A DNA stretch of 64,000 nt from Verrucomicrobiota bacterium (GTDB lineage: Bacteria > Verrucomicrobiota > Verrucomicrobiia > Limisphaerales > J093), in the NCBI GenBank assembly GCA_029556615.1, contig JAKQDD010000105.1, positions 1-64,000 of the forward strand. Direction: 5' to 3'. A model generated the notes under the pieces. The model was given only the letters and a program-made list of their open reading frames with translations. It was not told the DNA's origin and searched no databases. This document shows positions 15,901-24,800 of the stretch, piece after piece. Both the position numbers and the translations under genes were made by a program. Numbering within the stretch: position 1 is the stretch's first letter; every line of letters starts with the position of its first letter.

Positions 15901-18263
15901 ATCCCATGCCGCCCGGCCACACGGAGTTCGAGGAGGCGGACCGGGTTTTTCAAAGGGGGCTCGGGATCGCCGGACAATTGCTTCAGCAGGTTCCCGCCAA
16001 CAGGGACTTCCGCGAGACCGCCAGCACGCTCCATCTTAATCGTGGCCTCATCCAGTGGGAGAACGGTCAAAAGGAGGAGGCCATCGAGTCGACGCTCCGT
16101 GGTCTGCGAATAACCGAGGGGATCGTGGCGGAGATACCCCGGCATCCGGCTCTGCGCCGCGCCCTGGCCCAGGTGCACCGCATGCTGGGAAGTCGCTACC
16201 AGTCTCTGAATCGACAGGAGGAAGCGATCGCTGAGTTTAGGAAAGCGGTTGAACTGCTCGAAGGCCTGTCGGCGGAGTTCCCGGACATTCGCAGTTACCA
16301 CGTGAACCGCACCGGAGGCGTCCTTCTCGCCGACGTCCTCGGCAGCCTGTCGGCGCTCCTTGCCCGCTGCAACGATTCCACGCTGCGCGACCTTGACAAG
16401 GCCCTCGCCGCGGGAAGGCGCGCCGTTGAATTGGATCCCGAGAACGCCGCCTGCTGGCAGAGTCTTGGCGGAGTGTTGCTTCTGGCCGGGCGCTGGGCCG
16501 ATGCCGCGGAAGCGGCGCGTCGGGCCGCCGCGTTGCACGCCGCCGGCGACACCCCCGAGGATGCCACGCCCCTGCTGATCCTGGCCGCGGCTGCTGAGAA
16601 GACCGGTGACCGCCCTGCCGCGGCGGCGCAGTACCTGGCAGCGCTCCGCCCGCTATCCAAGGGCAGCGATGAGCCCCCGTTCGATTGGGTGGGACTCGAA
16701 GTGAGCAAGCTCCTGGGGATCACGCGCAAGCCGTTTCACCGTCGCCTCCCCTCGACCGGCAAGCCCATCGAGGGCGTCGAGGTCCGGGTCGGGTCGGGCG
16801 AGGCTGGATCGGGCTTGTCCCGGCTGGTGGATGGCAGCGGTTTGGCCGACGGCGACCGGGACGGCTTGCTCGAGCACGACGTGGATCCGGCGCAGATGTG
16901 GTTGTCGTCGGAAGGCGGTCCGCCGGCCTGGGTCGAGTTTGACCTTGGCCGGGCGCGCCCGCTGGGGGCCATTCAGGTCTGGAACTACAACCAGGAGGGA
17001 AAGACCAACCTCGGCATCGCTTCCCTCGACGTGTCGGTGTGGACCGCAACCAACGGCTGGCAACGCCTGCTCGATGACGCGGCACTGCTGCCCGCGAGAG
17101 ACCGGTTCGATTACGACGAGCCCGACATTCTCAGTGCCCATGCCGCCCGGGCCCGGAAGGTCCGCTTCGATGACCTTCGCGCATTCCAACCGGGTGGCGT
17201 CATGGGCTTGAGCGCAGTCCGGTTCACCGAGGCGCGCGGGGCTGAGCCGACGGCGCCGCGACCGCCGGATAAAGGAGTCTTCGGGGTCGGCCTGCCGGTT
17301 TCTCTGGGATGGGTGGCGGGAGATGGAGTGCTGGCGCACCGAGTGTATTTGGGTGCCGATGCCGATCACCTCGAACGGGTGGCCGAGGTTCCCAGTGGGG
17401 AAGGATGCGAGGTTCGTCTGACGGTCTGCGCTGTGGAGCCCCGTTACGCTTGGAAAGTCGAGGCGCTGACTACAGACGGTCGCACCGTGCCCGGCCCGCT
17501 CTGGACCTTCTCGACCGGCCGGGTTCTCGCCCACTGGGCGTTCGATGCCCGGGATTCGGAGGACGCGGCCGATGCCAGCGGCTTTGGGCGCACCGGTCGA
17601 TTCGTCGGGCACGCCCATGTGACGGAGGATCCCGAGCGTGGTTGGGTCCTCGAGCTCGATGGCGATGGCGACCGAGTCGAGTGCGGCGGGGAAGCGGAAC
17701 TGGCGTTGGTCGACGGTTTCACCATCTCTGCCTGGGTGAAGGTCAACGAGTTCGAGCGTCCCTGGCAGGCGGTGGTTGCCAAGGGGATCAGTGCATGGAG
17801 GTTGGCCCGGCAGGAGGCGCAGGACAGGCTGTGCGTCCACTGCGCTGGACTGAAACCGGCGGATTCCTGCGGCGGCCTTGCGGCGGGCGGAACCGTCCCG
17901 GCGAACGACGGCCAATGGCACCATCTGGCGGCGGTTTATGACGGCTCACGCCTTGCGCTGCATGTGGATGGCCAACTCGATGGCGAACAGGAAGTCGTGG
18001 GCGGCGTCCTGCAGACCAACGCCTTCGCCGTCTGGATCGGCGACAACCCCGGGACTCCCTCCAGCGCCTTCAACGGGTGGATCGACGACGTGCAGATCCA
18101 CAATACGGCCCTGAGTGCGGAGCAGATCCGCGCCTTGCACGCGGCCCAAGGACCAAGTCGCAATCCCTCTTCTGTTGGACCTCGAGTGCCGGCCGAACCC
18201 ACTGCCGGGCCGGAGGTCGACGTGACGCAAACGGAGCCAGATGAAGAACCGCCGATGAAATGA
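12909..18263 (+). CDS. Receptor-type Ser/Thr kinase with TPR, discoidin-like, FN3-like and LamG domains
   Basis: A 1784-aa protein. Residues 1-60 are the helical N-terminus typical of ECF-linked kinases. The kinase domain follows (about 83-385), with Gly loop GRGGMG 91-96, Lys113 in VALKVL, HRD 239-241 (IHRDIKPSN) and DFG 259-261, so it should be active. One membrane helix lies at about 406-431. Residues about 440-1260 are helical TPR-like repeats, then a discoidin-like region (about 1285-1440), an FN3-like segment, and a LamG/concanavalin-type domain (about 1537-1747; ISAWVKV, WHHLAAVYDG, IDDVQIHNTALS). The outer domains suggest binding of a glycan or surface ligand. The start at 12909 is chosen over a GTG at 12876. 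It follows the ECF sigma gene. Confidence 0.93.
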   Translation: MSADREERVKEIFADALERAEGEERSRYLAEVCGGDRELRQSVEALIAAHQEAGPFLADRARGARSSSGGENPLFGEGKALGDFRLLREVGRGGMGVVYEAQQISLGRRVALKVLPFTALLDERLQQRFKNEAQAAAQLHHANIVPVYSVGCERGVHYYAMQFVEGQPLSAVIKELRQRTEGGSALLGPQAEAEGTSGPAGWLTSGGSTRSPAYFRSVARLGIQAAEALDHAHELGVIHRDIKPSNLLLDAKGHLWVTDFGLAHCRLATGETLTQPGDLLGTLRYMSPEQASGKRQLVDPRTDVYSLGVTLYELLTLHAAFAGQDRQELLRRVETEDPPPPRRWNDAVPVELETIVLKATSKEAESRYATAKDLARDLECFVNDRPIEARRPSGAQRLGRWSRRHRAAVVAAVVVLALFAVGSTIGTVLVLQKQAEAVRQQDRALAEARRADLNYHLALSTIESSVLKVLYDELPRQQSPDGDRELLLGAVGFYERFLDNNQDRPQARFDVAHAFSRVGRLRRHLGDLEEAQAALEQAASSWEALVAEVPDNPLYRENLVETLCDVAGVLSSLGRFEEAIARAQEAIRLGAELVQAHPERDTHSRRLAQACETLGRIHGERGDAVREVQASEKALAVLEALSVDAAADAKTRTAIANITLKLAEARFAQGNRRQAEKDFRSCVDHYSAMAREEPDIPGHRQKLGRSLEGLGNLLSCAGRVAEAEQCLRQATATQEALEQEFPAVPAFKCDQARTHLNLACVFELLNRPDAIQEHAERALALMDEAMALCPANVPYAKRLADIQAVCAGLLFRLGDVKNAEALARKNLPRLEDLVARQPAVPAHRFALGRCHGTLAAARGIAGDLKGLEEHSAKAMAAFEVLRQAHPEMSSHIMDQARQQGDCADILYQNMKFPEAIAAYAMALKMVEAGGERLLASPGAQAFLVLTCIRMSTAERQVKQYADAHAHLARALALAEKLSGQHPENLQFRNILAYTCSVYPMPPGHTEFEEADRVFQRGLGIAGQLLQQVPANRDFRETASTLHLNRGLIQWENGQKEEAIESTLRGLRITEGIVAEIPRHPALRRALAQVHRMLGSRYQSLNRQEEAIAEFRKAVELLEGLSAEFPDIRSYHVNRTGGVLLADVLGSLSALLARCNDSTLRDLDKALAAGRRAVELDPENAACWQSLGGVLLLAGRWADAAEAARRAAALHAAGDTPEDATPLLILAAAAEKTGDRPAAAAQYLAALRPLSKGSDEPPFDWVGLEVSKLLGITRKPFHRRLPSTGKPIEGVEVRVGSGEAGSGLSRLVDGSGLADGDRDGLLEHDVDPAQMWLSSEGGPPAWVEFDLGRARPLGAIQVWNYNQEGKTNLGIASLDVSVWTATNGWQRLLDDAALLPARDRFDYDEPDILSAHAARARKVRFDDLRAFQPGGVMGLSAVRFTEARGAEPTAPRPPDKGVFGVGLPVSLGWVAGDGVLAHRVYLGADADHLERVAEVPSGEGCEVRLTVCAVEPRYAWKVEALTTDGRTVPGPLWTFSTGRVLAHWAFDARDSEDAADASGFGRTGRFVGHAHVTEDPERGWVLELDGDGDRVECGGEAELALVDGFTISAWVKVNEFERPWQAVVAKGISAWRLARQEAQDRLCVHCAGLKPADSCGGLAAGGTVPANDGQWHHLAAVYDGSRLALHVDGQLDGEQEVVGGVLQTNAFAVWIGDNPGTPSSAFNGWIDDVQIHNTALSAEQIRALHAAQGPSRNPSSVGPRVPAEPTAGPEVDVTQTEPDEEPPMK

Positions 18264-18544
18264 TGGATCCCAGAGCTTTCGGCACCCGCGGTGGTCCGGC
18301 GCAGATCGGCCACGGTGGGTGCCGGGAAACAGGCGGCCGGTGAGTTCCTGTTGGAGAGCAGCGCACTCGCCGGCCGGGGTCGCTCCCGGGCGAAACGTCC
18401 GCCCGCCCGGGGGTCAGACCTTCTTGTGTATAGCGCGGACACAGAACCGAGGCAAGCCGCGAAAGGCCTATCGAAGAACCGGGTACTCGATTCGGGAGGC
18501 CAATTCCGGTCCGTCAGGCGGTCGGTTCGCCGGCGCCTCGACGC

Positions 18545-20038
18545 ATGAAAGGTAAAGCAGTGAAACGATGCAATGCAACAATACGACCGGTCGTAGTCGC
18601 CCTGGCCTTGCTGGGGTTGACGGGAACGGCGCCCGGGATTCGAGGCGCCACGCTTCAAGGTCTGGGTGACCTTCCGGGGGGCACTGTCTGGAGCTGGACA
18701 ACTGCCGGAAACGGGCACGCACTGTCCGCGGACGGCCAAGTCGTGGTCGGCCAGAGCAGCAGCGACATTCCCGGGCTCCCGTCCTACGAGCCGTTCTGGT
18801 GGAGCAGTGACACCGGGATGCTGGGGATGATGAACCTGTTGGGCATCAGTACCCCCGAGTATGGTTGGCACGAGGCGCGCGCCGTGTCGGGAGACGGTTC
18901 GGTTGTGGTCGTCTTGGGATCATACCTGGGCAACCGCTGGACTTTTGGCCCGTACGGCTTGACCGCCGATACGGTGCCGTTGGATCCGTATTACACGTTC
19001 GACATCTCGGACGACGGGCAGGTCATCGTGGGCGCAGTCAATGCCAACGACATTCTGCAGGCTGCTCTGTGGAGTGAACAGACGGGCGTGATCGTTCTGG
19101 GATTGCTCAATCCGGGCGATCTCCAGAGCGAGGCGCGCGCGGTTTCCGGCGACGGGATGGTGGTCACCGGCTGCAACCATCGGCCGGTGCCACCCGATGA
19201 TCCGGTCGGCTCGGACAGCGCCGGTTTCGTCTGGGCACCAGAAACAGGGATGGTCGAACTGAACGGTCTGCCAACCGACGGTCGCTTTAACGTCATCCCG
19301 AAAGACATCTCCCAGGATGGGGCACGGATTGTTGGCGAAGTGTGGGAGTATTTCATCGGCGTTGATCCGCAGACCGGCGAACCGCTGATCACCGCCCAAC
19401 CTCAGGCGTTCCTGTGGACTGCCGAATCCGGGCTCTGCCGGCTGGGCTTTCCGGCGGGGGCCGGAGGCAGCCAGGGCTTGGCAATTTCCGGTGACGGAAC
19501 GGCACTCGGAGGGAGAATTGGTTCGGTCGATGCCTTTCTGTGGCATGAGGATTTGGGTTTGGCTGAGCTAAAGCCGCTCATAGCTGACTTGGGCTGCAGC
19601 GCCGTGAGCTCCTGGCATGATCTCGGAGCCGTGTCTGGCCTTTCGGCAGACGGGACCTTGGTATGCGGTTGGGGAATCAATGCTGAAAGCCGGCCGGAAG
19701 CTTGGGTGGCCAACATTGCTGATCTGTACCTCCGCGTGGAGAGCATCGACCTGAACCTCAAACTGGTCAAAGGTTCGGCTCAAGCAACTGCCATCGTGCT
19801 GGTCAAGGACCTGGCGGGCAATCCGGCAAGTGGCGCGCTGGTGACCGCCCACTGGAGCGGTTCAGCGCAGGGGACGGTTCAGGGAACCACGGATCGCAAC
19901 GGCAAGGTCAAGTTCACCTCCGCCAAGGTCAAAAGCGCGACCGAGTTCACCCTGACCGTGGACGACGTGTCGAAGGCGTTGAGGGTCCACGACTCGTATC
20001 GAGACCTCGAGACGTCCGAGACGATCTGGGTCGAATGA
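18545..20038 (+). CDS. Exported HAF-like repeat protein with C-terminal Ig-like domain
   Basis: The 497-aa product has a signal peptide (PVVVALALLGLTGTAPGIRG then ATL) and repeated units of the form A-VSGDG-VVVG ... A-W-xxTG, for example ALSADGQVVVG, AVSGDGSVVVV, DISDDGQVIVG, AVSGDGMVVTG, DISQDGARIVG and AISGDGTALGG. These resemble HAF-type extracellular repeats and should form a beta propeller. The last 100 residues look like a bacterial Ig-like (Big_1) domain: LVKDLAGNPASGALVTAHWSG, then TTDRNGKVKF. Function unknown; cell-surface location inferred. Its stop overlaps the next gene by ATGA, so they are translationally coupled. Confidence 0.8.
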   Translation: MKGKAVKRCNATIRPVVVALALLGLTGTAPGIRGATLQGLGDLPGGTVWSWTTAGNGHALSADGQVVVGQSSSDIPGLPSYEPFWWSSDTGMLGMMNLLGISTPEYGWHEARAVSGDGSVVVVLGSYLGNRWTFGPYGLTADTVPLDPYYTFDISDDGQVIVGAVNANDILQAALWSEQTGVIVLGLLNPGDLQSEARAVSGDGMVVTGCNHRPVPPDDPVGSDSAGFVWAPETGMVELNGLPTDGRFNVIPKDISQDGARIVGEVWEYFIGVDPQTGEPLITAQPQAFLWTAESGLCRLGFPAGAGGSQGLAISGDGTALGGRIGSVDAFLWHEDLGLAELKPLIADLGCSAVSSWHDLGAVSGLSADGTLVCGWGINAESRPEAWVANIADLYLRVESIDLNLKLVKGSAQATAIVLVKDLAGNPASGALVTAHWSGSAQGTVQGTTDRNGKVKFTSAKVKSATEFTLTVDDVSKALRVHDSYRDLETSETIWVE

Positions 20039-20895
20039 CCAAGACCGATCCGCATCTGCTGTTCAGACCTTTCGGAGGGCTGCCCAGTCCGGATGTTTCC
20101 TACTCGTCAAAGTGTGAGCGACATCCGGGTGGGCTGACGGGTCGGATCCTCTCGGGGGCGCTTGCTGCCTGGATCGGGCTGGAGGGATGGCAGACGGCTT
20201 CCCGGTGGACCGGCCTGGAGGAGGCTGAGTTGGATGGGGACGGCGTGATCGCCTACGTTGGCGCAGACCTGGTCGTCGCCGGCAAGCCCCTCGACTACTG
20301 GTTGTTCATGCGATGCCAGGATCCAGGCGCCGCGGCCGTCTCTGAGGCTGAGTCCAAACGGTTGGTGCCCCTGCTGGCGGATCGGTTTGCCGGCATGATC
20401 ACAAACCATGAGACCGGCCTCGTGACGCCCCGGTTTCCCGAGGCCACCCGCAGCCTTAGCCTCTACGCTCTGATGCGGATGGGCACCAACGCCGCCGCGG
20501 CCGTTCCGGCCCTGGCGCAGGCGCTGGGTTCGGCTGACCGAAGAACCTGCCTGCTGGCTGCCCAAACCCTCGGTTGCATCGGGCCGGCCAGCGCGAGCGC
20601 GGTGCCGCAGTTGACCAACCGGTTGCGCACGAGCAAGGGCGATTACCAGCGGACAGTCATCAAAGCCCTGGGCCGGATCGGCCCGCCGGCCAGGGTCGCC
20701 ACGCCTGCCCTGTCGGCGGCCTTGGATTCCGGTGACGAGAGCGCCGTGTTGGCCGCCGCCGGGGCCCTTTGGGCCATCGAGCACGATTCGGCCATGGTCG
20801 AACCTGTCCTTGTCCGATTGGCCGCCAACGGCAGCGAGGAGCTTCGCCCGAAGGTGCTGGCCCTGTTGGGGGAGGTGCGCGCCGGACAGCGATAG
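20035..20895 (+). CDS. HEAT-repeat protein
   Basis: The 286-aa protein contains HEAT-like helical repeats in its second half: AVPALAQALGSADRRTCLLA, SAVPQLTNRLRTSK, VATPALSAALDSGDES, each ending with an A-L-G-x-I-G or similar turn. The N-terminal half has a short hydrophobic stretch (RILSGALAAWIGLEGW), possibly a membrane or signal segment, but it lies about 35 residues in. Such repeats usually act as protein-binding scaffolds. It starts within the stop of the HAF-like gene (ATGA) and is followed by a signal peptidase I gene. Role unknown. Confidence 0.75.
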   Translation: MTKTDPHLLFRPFGGLPSPDVSYSSKCERHPGGLTGRILSGALAAWIGLEGWQTASRWTGLEEAELDGDGVIAYVGADLVVAGKPLDYWLFMRCQDPGAAAVSEAESKRLVPLLADRFAGMITNHETGLVTPRFPEATRSLSLYALMRMGTNAAAAVPALAQALGSADRRTCLLAAQTLGCIGPASASAVPQLTNRLRTSKGDYQRTVIKALGRIGPPARVATPALSAALDSGDESAVLAAAGALWAIEHDSAMVEPVLVRLAANGSEELRPKVLALLGEVRAGQR

Positions 20896-21002
20896 GGTTT
20901 CCTCCCGTGGACATCGCCTGTAACCAGACTGTGCTGGCAAAACCCGACGGGAAGCGGGATGGACTGGGTCCGGCGACGTCGCATTGGGCTGACTTGGGGA
21001 GA

Positions 21003-21503
21003 ATGGCTTCGGAGACGTCGGGTCCGGCCCGGCGGGAACCGCGGCGGAGGCTTGGACGTGTGCGTTGGAGATTCATCGTCCTCCTGGCCTTGGCCCTGGC
21101 CGCCCGCTGCCTGGTCATTCCTGTGCGGGTGACCGGCGATTCGATGTTGCCAACCTACGCCCATGGGCGACTCTCGGTGGCGAGTCCCGTGCCCTATTGG
21201 TTCCGCGCACCGCGCCGGGGGGACATCGTGCTGATCGGCAGGAAGGGCCTGGCCTACGGCTACTTGAAGCGCATCCTCAGCCTGCCTGGTGAGACCGTCG
21301 AGATGAGGAACGGTGAGCTCTGGGTGAACGGCCGGCAGGTGCCGGAACCGCACGCTCTGTTCTCCTCGGCTTGGCGCTGGCCGGCGGTGACTCTCGCCGT
21401 CGACGAGTATCTGGTGATGGGGGATAACCGACAGATCCCGCAGGCGCTCCACTGCTGGGGCGAAGTCCGGAAGTGTGACCTGAGAGGCGTGCTTCTCTGG
21501 TAG
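21003..21503 (+). CDS. Signal peptidase I
   Basis: A compact 166-aa member of the S26 family that removes signal peptides from exported proteins. There is one N-terminal membrane segment (RFIVLLALALAARCLVI), the nucleophile in GDSMLPTY (Ser47), the general base in YGYLKRILSLPGE (Lys89) and GDNR at 140-143. It lacks the second periplasmic domain of E. coli LepB. The start at 21003 places the membrane segment near the N-terminus; an in-frame GTG at 20907 is possible. Because it follows the HAF-like and HEAT genes on the same strand, it may serve local exported substrates in addition to, or in place of, a main LepB elsewhere. Confidence 0.88.
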   Translation: MASETSGPARREPRRRLGRVRWRFIVLLALALAARCLVIPVRVTGDSMLPTYAHGRLSVASPVPYWFRAPRRGDIVLIGRKGLAYGYLKRILSLPGETVEMRNGELWVNGRQVPEPHALFSSAWRWPAVTLAVDEYLVMGDNRQIPQALHCWGEVRKCDLRGVLLW

Positions 21504-21700
21504 GCGGCCGCTGCCTCGTTACGACCGAGGGCCGACTGTGAACCTATCCCCATGGGGCCTCTTCCGAGACAGGATGAACTGAATAGGGTGAGCAGGTTCG
21601 GAGTTGGCACCCGAACTCACGGCTCCGGCAGCCTTCTTGCACCCTCCGGGAGGGCGGCAAACCGTTGACAGCAGACTCCAAAAACCGGATAAGCGATGCC

Positions 21701-23023
21701 ATGAAACATGCCAATCGCCTGCCTCGCCGCGCCTTTCTCCAGCAAGCCACGCGCCTCACGGTGACCGGCGGCGCGGTGCTCTGGGCTCCCCATGTGTTTT
21801 GGAACCGCACCCGCGCCCAGACGGGCGAGTCGCCTTCCGAGGCCATTCGCGTGGGCATCATTGGCGTGGGCGGCCAGGGCCGATCCAACATGAGCACGCC
21901 GACCATGGCCCCGCACGTTGTGGCGGTCTGCGACGTCGACCGGAGTCATGTGGCCGAGGCTCAAAAGCAACTGAAGGCCAAGACGGGCTATGACGCGAAG
22001 GGGTACTGCCCGGACTACCGCCGGATGCTCGAGGACAAGGACATCGATGCGGTGTTGATTGCGACGCCGGACCATTGGCATGCGTTGCCGGCCATTCACG
22101 CGTGCCAGGCCGGCAAGGACGTTTATGTCGAGAAACCCCTGACCCTGACCGTGCACGAAGGCTGGGCGATGGTGAAAGCCGCCCGATACTACAAGCGGAT
22201 CGTGCAGACGGGCAGTCAGCAGCGCTCGTGGTCGGACCAGAAATTCCGCCGCGCCTGCGAGTACGTGCGGTCGGGGCGGATTGGGGACATCAAGACCGTG
22301 CGGGTTGGGCTGCCGGGGGTCAACTGGACCAAGGATGCCGCCGTCCCGGATGGGGAGCCGCCCGCCGAGCTCGACTACCCATTCTGGCTGGGGCCGGCTC
22401 CGTTCCGGCCGTACAACAAGCACCGCGTGCACTACTATTTCCGGTTCTTCTGGGATTATTCGGGCGGGCAGATGACCAACTGGGGGGCGCATCACCTGGA
22501 CATCACCCAGTGGGGGCTTGGCATGGACGAGAGCGGTCCGGTCGAGATCGAGGCCCGGGCCGAGTTCGACCCGCAGAAGCGGTACGAAGTGCCCTCCTGG
22601 TTCGAGATCACGTACACGTATGCCAGCGGGATCAAGGTGCTCTGCGGGCAGAGCCATCGCATCGGCACGACCTTCCAGGGACAGGACGGCATCATCTATG
22701 TCGATCGCGGCCGCCTCGAGTCCACGGTCAAGGACGCGCTTGCCGAGCCCCTGGCGGCGGATGAGGTCCAGCTGTCCGTGAGCAGGGATCACCACAAGAA
22801 CTGGTTCGACAGCATCAAGAGCCGCCAGTTGCCCATCTGCGACGTCGCCATCGGCCATCGCTCCGCCACGGTCTGTCATCTCGGCAACATTGCGGTGCGC
22901 ACGGGCCGCAGAATGCGGTGGGACCCGGCCAAGGAACAGATCGTCGGCGACGACGCCCTGGCCCGGCACCTCAGCTACGAGTACCGCAAGCCTTGGGAAC
23001 TGCCAAAGATACCGTCCGCCTAG
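21701..23023 (+). CDS. Tat-exported Gfo/Idh/MocA family oxidoreductase
   Basis: The 440-aa protein starts with a Tat signal (LPRRAFLQQATRLTVTGGAV), then the NAD(P)-binding fold (IRVGIIGVGGQG), the family motif YVEKPL and a C-terminal alpha/beta domain with QMTNWGAHHLDITQW. Members act on sugars and cyclitols; exported ones in Verrucomicrobia and Planctomycetes are thought to take part in polysaccharide breakdown. The ATG at 21701 gives the Tat signal at the N-terminus. TTGACA at 21665 could be a -35 box, but the spacing to the start is short. The stop TAG (23021-23023) coincides with the first bases of a module A repeat fragment. Confidence 0.9.
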   Translation: MKHANRLPRRAFLQQATRLTVTGGAVLWAPHVFWNRTRAQTGESPSEAIRVGIIGVGGQGRSNMSTPTMAPHVVAVCDVDRSHVAEAQKQLKAKTGYDAKGYCPDYRRMLEDKDIDAVLIATPDHWHALPAIHACQAGKDVYVEKPLTLTVHEGWAMVKAARYYKRIVQTGSQQRSWSDQKFRRACEYVRSGRIGDIKTVRVGLPGVNWTKDAAVPDGEPPAELDYPFWLGPAPFRPYNKHRVHYYFRFFWDYSGGQMTNWGAHHLDITQWGLGMDESGPVEIEARAEFDPQKRYEVPSWFEITYTYASGIKVLCGQSHRIGTTFQGQDGIIYVDRGRLESTVKDALAEPLAADEVQLSVSRDHHKNWFDSIKSRQLPICDVAIGHRSATVCHLGNIAVRTGRRMRWDPAKEQIVGDDALARHLSYEYRKPWELPKIPSA

Positions 23024-23036
23024 AGTCCTCGACTTA
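23021..23036 (+). repeat. Composite repeat, fragment of module A
   Basis: TAGAGTCCTCGACTT is identical to the start of module A, then the similarity ends. The TAG is the stop codon of the upstream oxidoreductase gene. Confidence 0.6.
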
Positions 23037-23115
23037 TTCCAAACCTGATGCAACGGATTCGAGTGCTTCACCGGCGCGACTGCGCCAATCGGCTCGGCGG
23101 GGTGGCGTTGGTTTT

Positions 23116-23142
23116 GCGTTTGGAGCGGAAGCACTCCAACGC
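23116..23142. terminator. Hairpin between convergent genes
   Basis: GCGTTTGGAG and CTCCAACGC pair around an eight-base loop. It lies between the convergent oxidoreductase and POT transporter genes and could end transcription, but no T-run follows on either strand. Confidence 0.3.
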
Positions 23143-23201
23143 CCGGTCCTCATGAGGTCACCCCCGGAGAGTCAAGAACCATGGTCGGTCCGCGAGGCTT
23201 T

Positions 23202-24758
23202 TCAGTCCCCAGCCGGAAGTGCAGTATCGGTCCGTGGGGAGACTCCATTCTCGCGCTGGCGCATCCGGCGGACCATGGTGGGCGCGAGCGCGAGGAGCAC
23301 GAGTCCTCCGGCGGCGAGGATCAGGGTGATGCGGAGGTACTGGGCTGGGAAGGCGGCGACGGCTTCCGCGCGAAAGCCACCGGCGATCAAGCCGGCGAGC
23401 AGGTTGCCGAGGGAACTGGCCAGGAACCAGACGCCGAGCATCTGACTGACGAGGCGCCGCGGGGCGAGCTGGGTGACCGTGCTCAAGCCCACCGGGCTCA
23501 GGCAGAGCTCGGCGACCGAGTGCAGGAAGTAGGTGGTGACCAGCCAGACGGGGCCCACGTGCGCGCCGGCGGCGACCCATTGGGCGGCTCGGATCATGAC
23601 GGCGAACCCGGACGCGAGGAGGAGGAGGCCCAGGGCGAACTTCACCGGCGCGGCCGGATCCAGTCGCCGGGCTGCGAGCCGCACCCAGAGGGCGGCCATG
23701 AGCGGCGCCAGCACGATGACGAACACCGCCCCAAGCGACTGGAAGTACCCGGCCGGGATGGTCCAGGACAACGCCGCGATCTGGCGTCGCGTATAGCGGT
23801 CTGCGAACAGGTTGAAGGTCGAGCCCGTCTGCTCGAAGCCGGCCCAGAAGAGCGCCGCCGCCAGGAACAACACGACGATGATCCCGAGCCGCCGACGTTC
23901 CACGGCCGACAAACCAAAACACCCGAACGCGGCACCGAAATAGGCGAGGGCGATCAGGACGATGGCGTACGTGGTGCCCCGCGCCACGGTCACGGGGTCG
24001 ACTTCGATCCAGCCCGTCCATAGCGCGACGATCAGGGCGGTGAACACCAGGCCCGCCACCAGGAGAACGCGCTGCACACGCCGGGGGTGGCATTCCGTCG
24101 CCGGCGGTGGGAGACCTGCGGTGCCGAGGCGGTGCCCGGTCCAGCGGAGCTGGAGGAGCCCCAATAGCATGCCAAGGCCGGCGGTGGCAAAGCCCCAGCG
24201 CCAGCCGAAGCGTTGTCCGACCGTGCTGCACAGCAGCGGCCCCAGCGCCGCACCGACGTTGATTCCCATGTAGAACCACGTAAAGCCGGCGTCCCGCCGG
24301 GCGCCTCCCTCCGGATAAAGCTGACCGACCAGGGCGCTGATGTTGGGCTTCAGCAGTCCCGATCCGATCACGACGGCGAGAAGCCCGAGGTAGAACGTGT
24401 CCGTCCGGGGAACGGCGAGCAGGAAGTAGCCGGAAGCGATGGCGACGCCGCCGCACCAGACCGAGCGCCGGGCTCCGAGCCATTGGTCTGCGACCCATCC
24501 GCCGGGCAAGGCTGCCAGGTAGACTGCGGCCGTGTAGAGTCCGTAGATGGCGGTGGCCGTGACGTCGGAGAGACCCAGGCCGCCATGCGCGATGGCGTCG
24601 ACCATGAACAAGACCAGCAGGGCCCGCATCCCGTAGTACCCGAGCCGCTCCCACATCTCGGTCAGGAACAGCGTCAGCAGGCCTGGCGGATGGCCGGAGG
24701 GGACCGGGGAGGGTAGGCCGGCTGCCGGTCCTGGGGGCTGATCGGCCGGGGGAGCCAT
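23202..24758 (-). CDS. POT family peptide/proton symporter
   Basis: The 518-aa membrane protein belongs to the proton-dependent oligopeptide transporter family of the major facilitator superfamily. The ExxER-type motif on helix 1 is present (EMWERLGYYGMRALL), followed by LPGGWVADQWLGARRSV and the second PTR2 signature region FTWFYMGINVGAALGPLL. It should import di- and tripeptides with protons. It lies 42 bp downstream of a DUF885 peptidase gene on the same strand, and together with the aminopeptidase further upstream this suggests a peptide-uptake and breakdown group. Confidence 0.93.
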   Translation of the reverse strand: MAPPADQPPGPAAGLPSPVPSGHPPGLLTLFLTEMWERLGYYGMRALLVLFMVDAIAHGGLGLSDVTATAIYGLYTAAVYLAALPGGWVADQWLGARRSVWCGGVAIASGYFLLAVPRTDTFYLGLLAVVIGSGLLKPNISALVGQLYPEGGARRDAGFTWFYMGINVGAALGPLLCSTVGQRFGWRWGFATAGLGMLLGLLQLRWTGHRLGTAGLPPPATECHPRRVQRVLLVAGLVFTALIVALWTGWIEVDPVTVARGTTYAIVLIALAYFGAAFGCFGLSAVERRRLGIIVVLFLAAALFWAGFEQTGSTFNLFADRYTRRQIAALSWTIPAGYFQSLGAVFVIVLAPLMAALWVRLAARRLDPAAPVKFALGLLLLASGFAVMIRAAQWVAAGAHVGPVWLVTTYFLHSVAELCLSPVGLSTVTQLAPRRLVSQMLGVWFLASSLGNLLAGLIAGGFRAEAVAAFPAQYLRITLILAAGGLVLLALAPTMVRRMRQRENGVSPRTDTALPAGD

Positions 24759-24800
24759 GCGGTGCGCGCGGACGTTCGAGGGGGCAGCTTCCGGTTGGGA

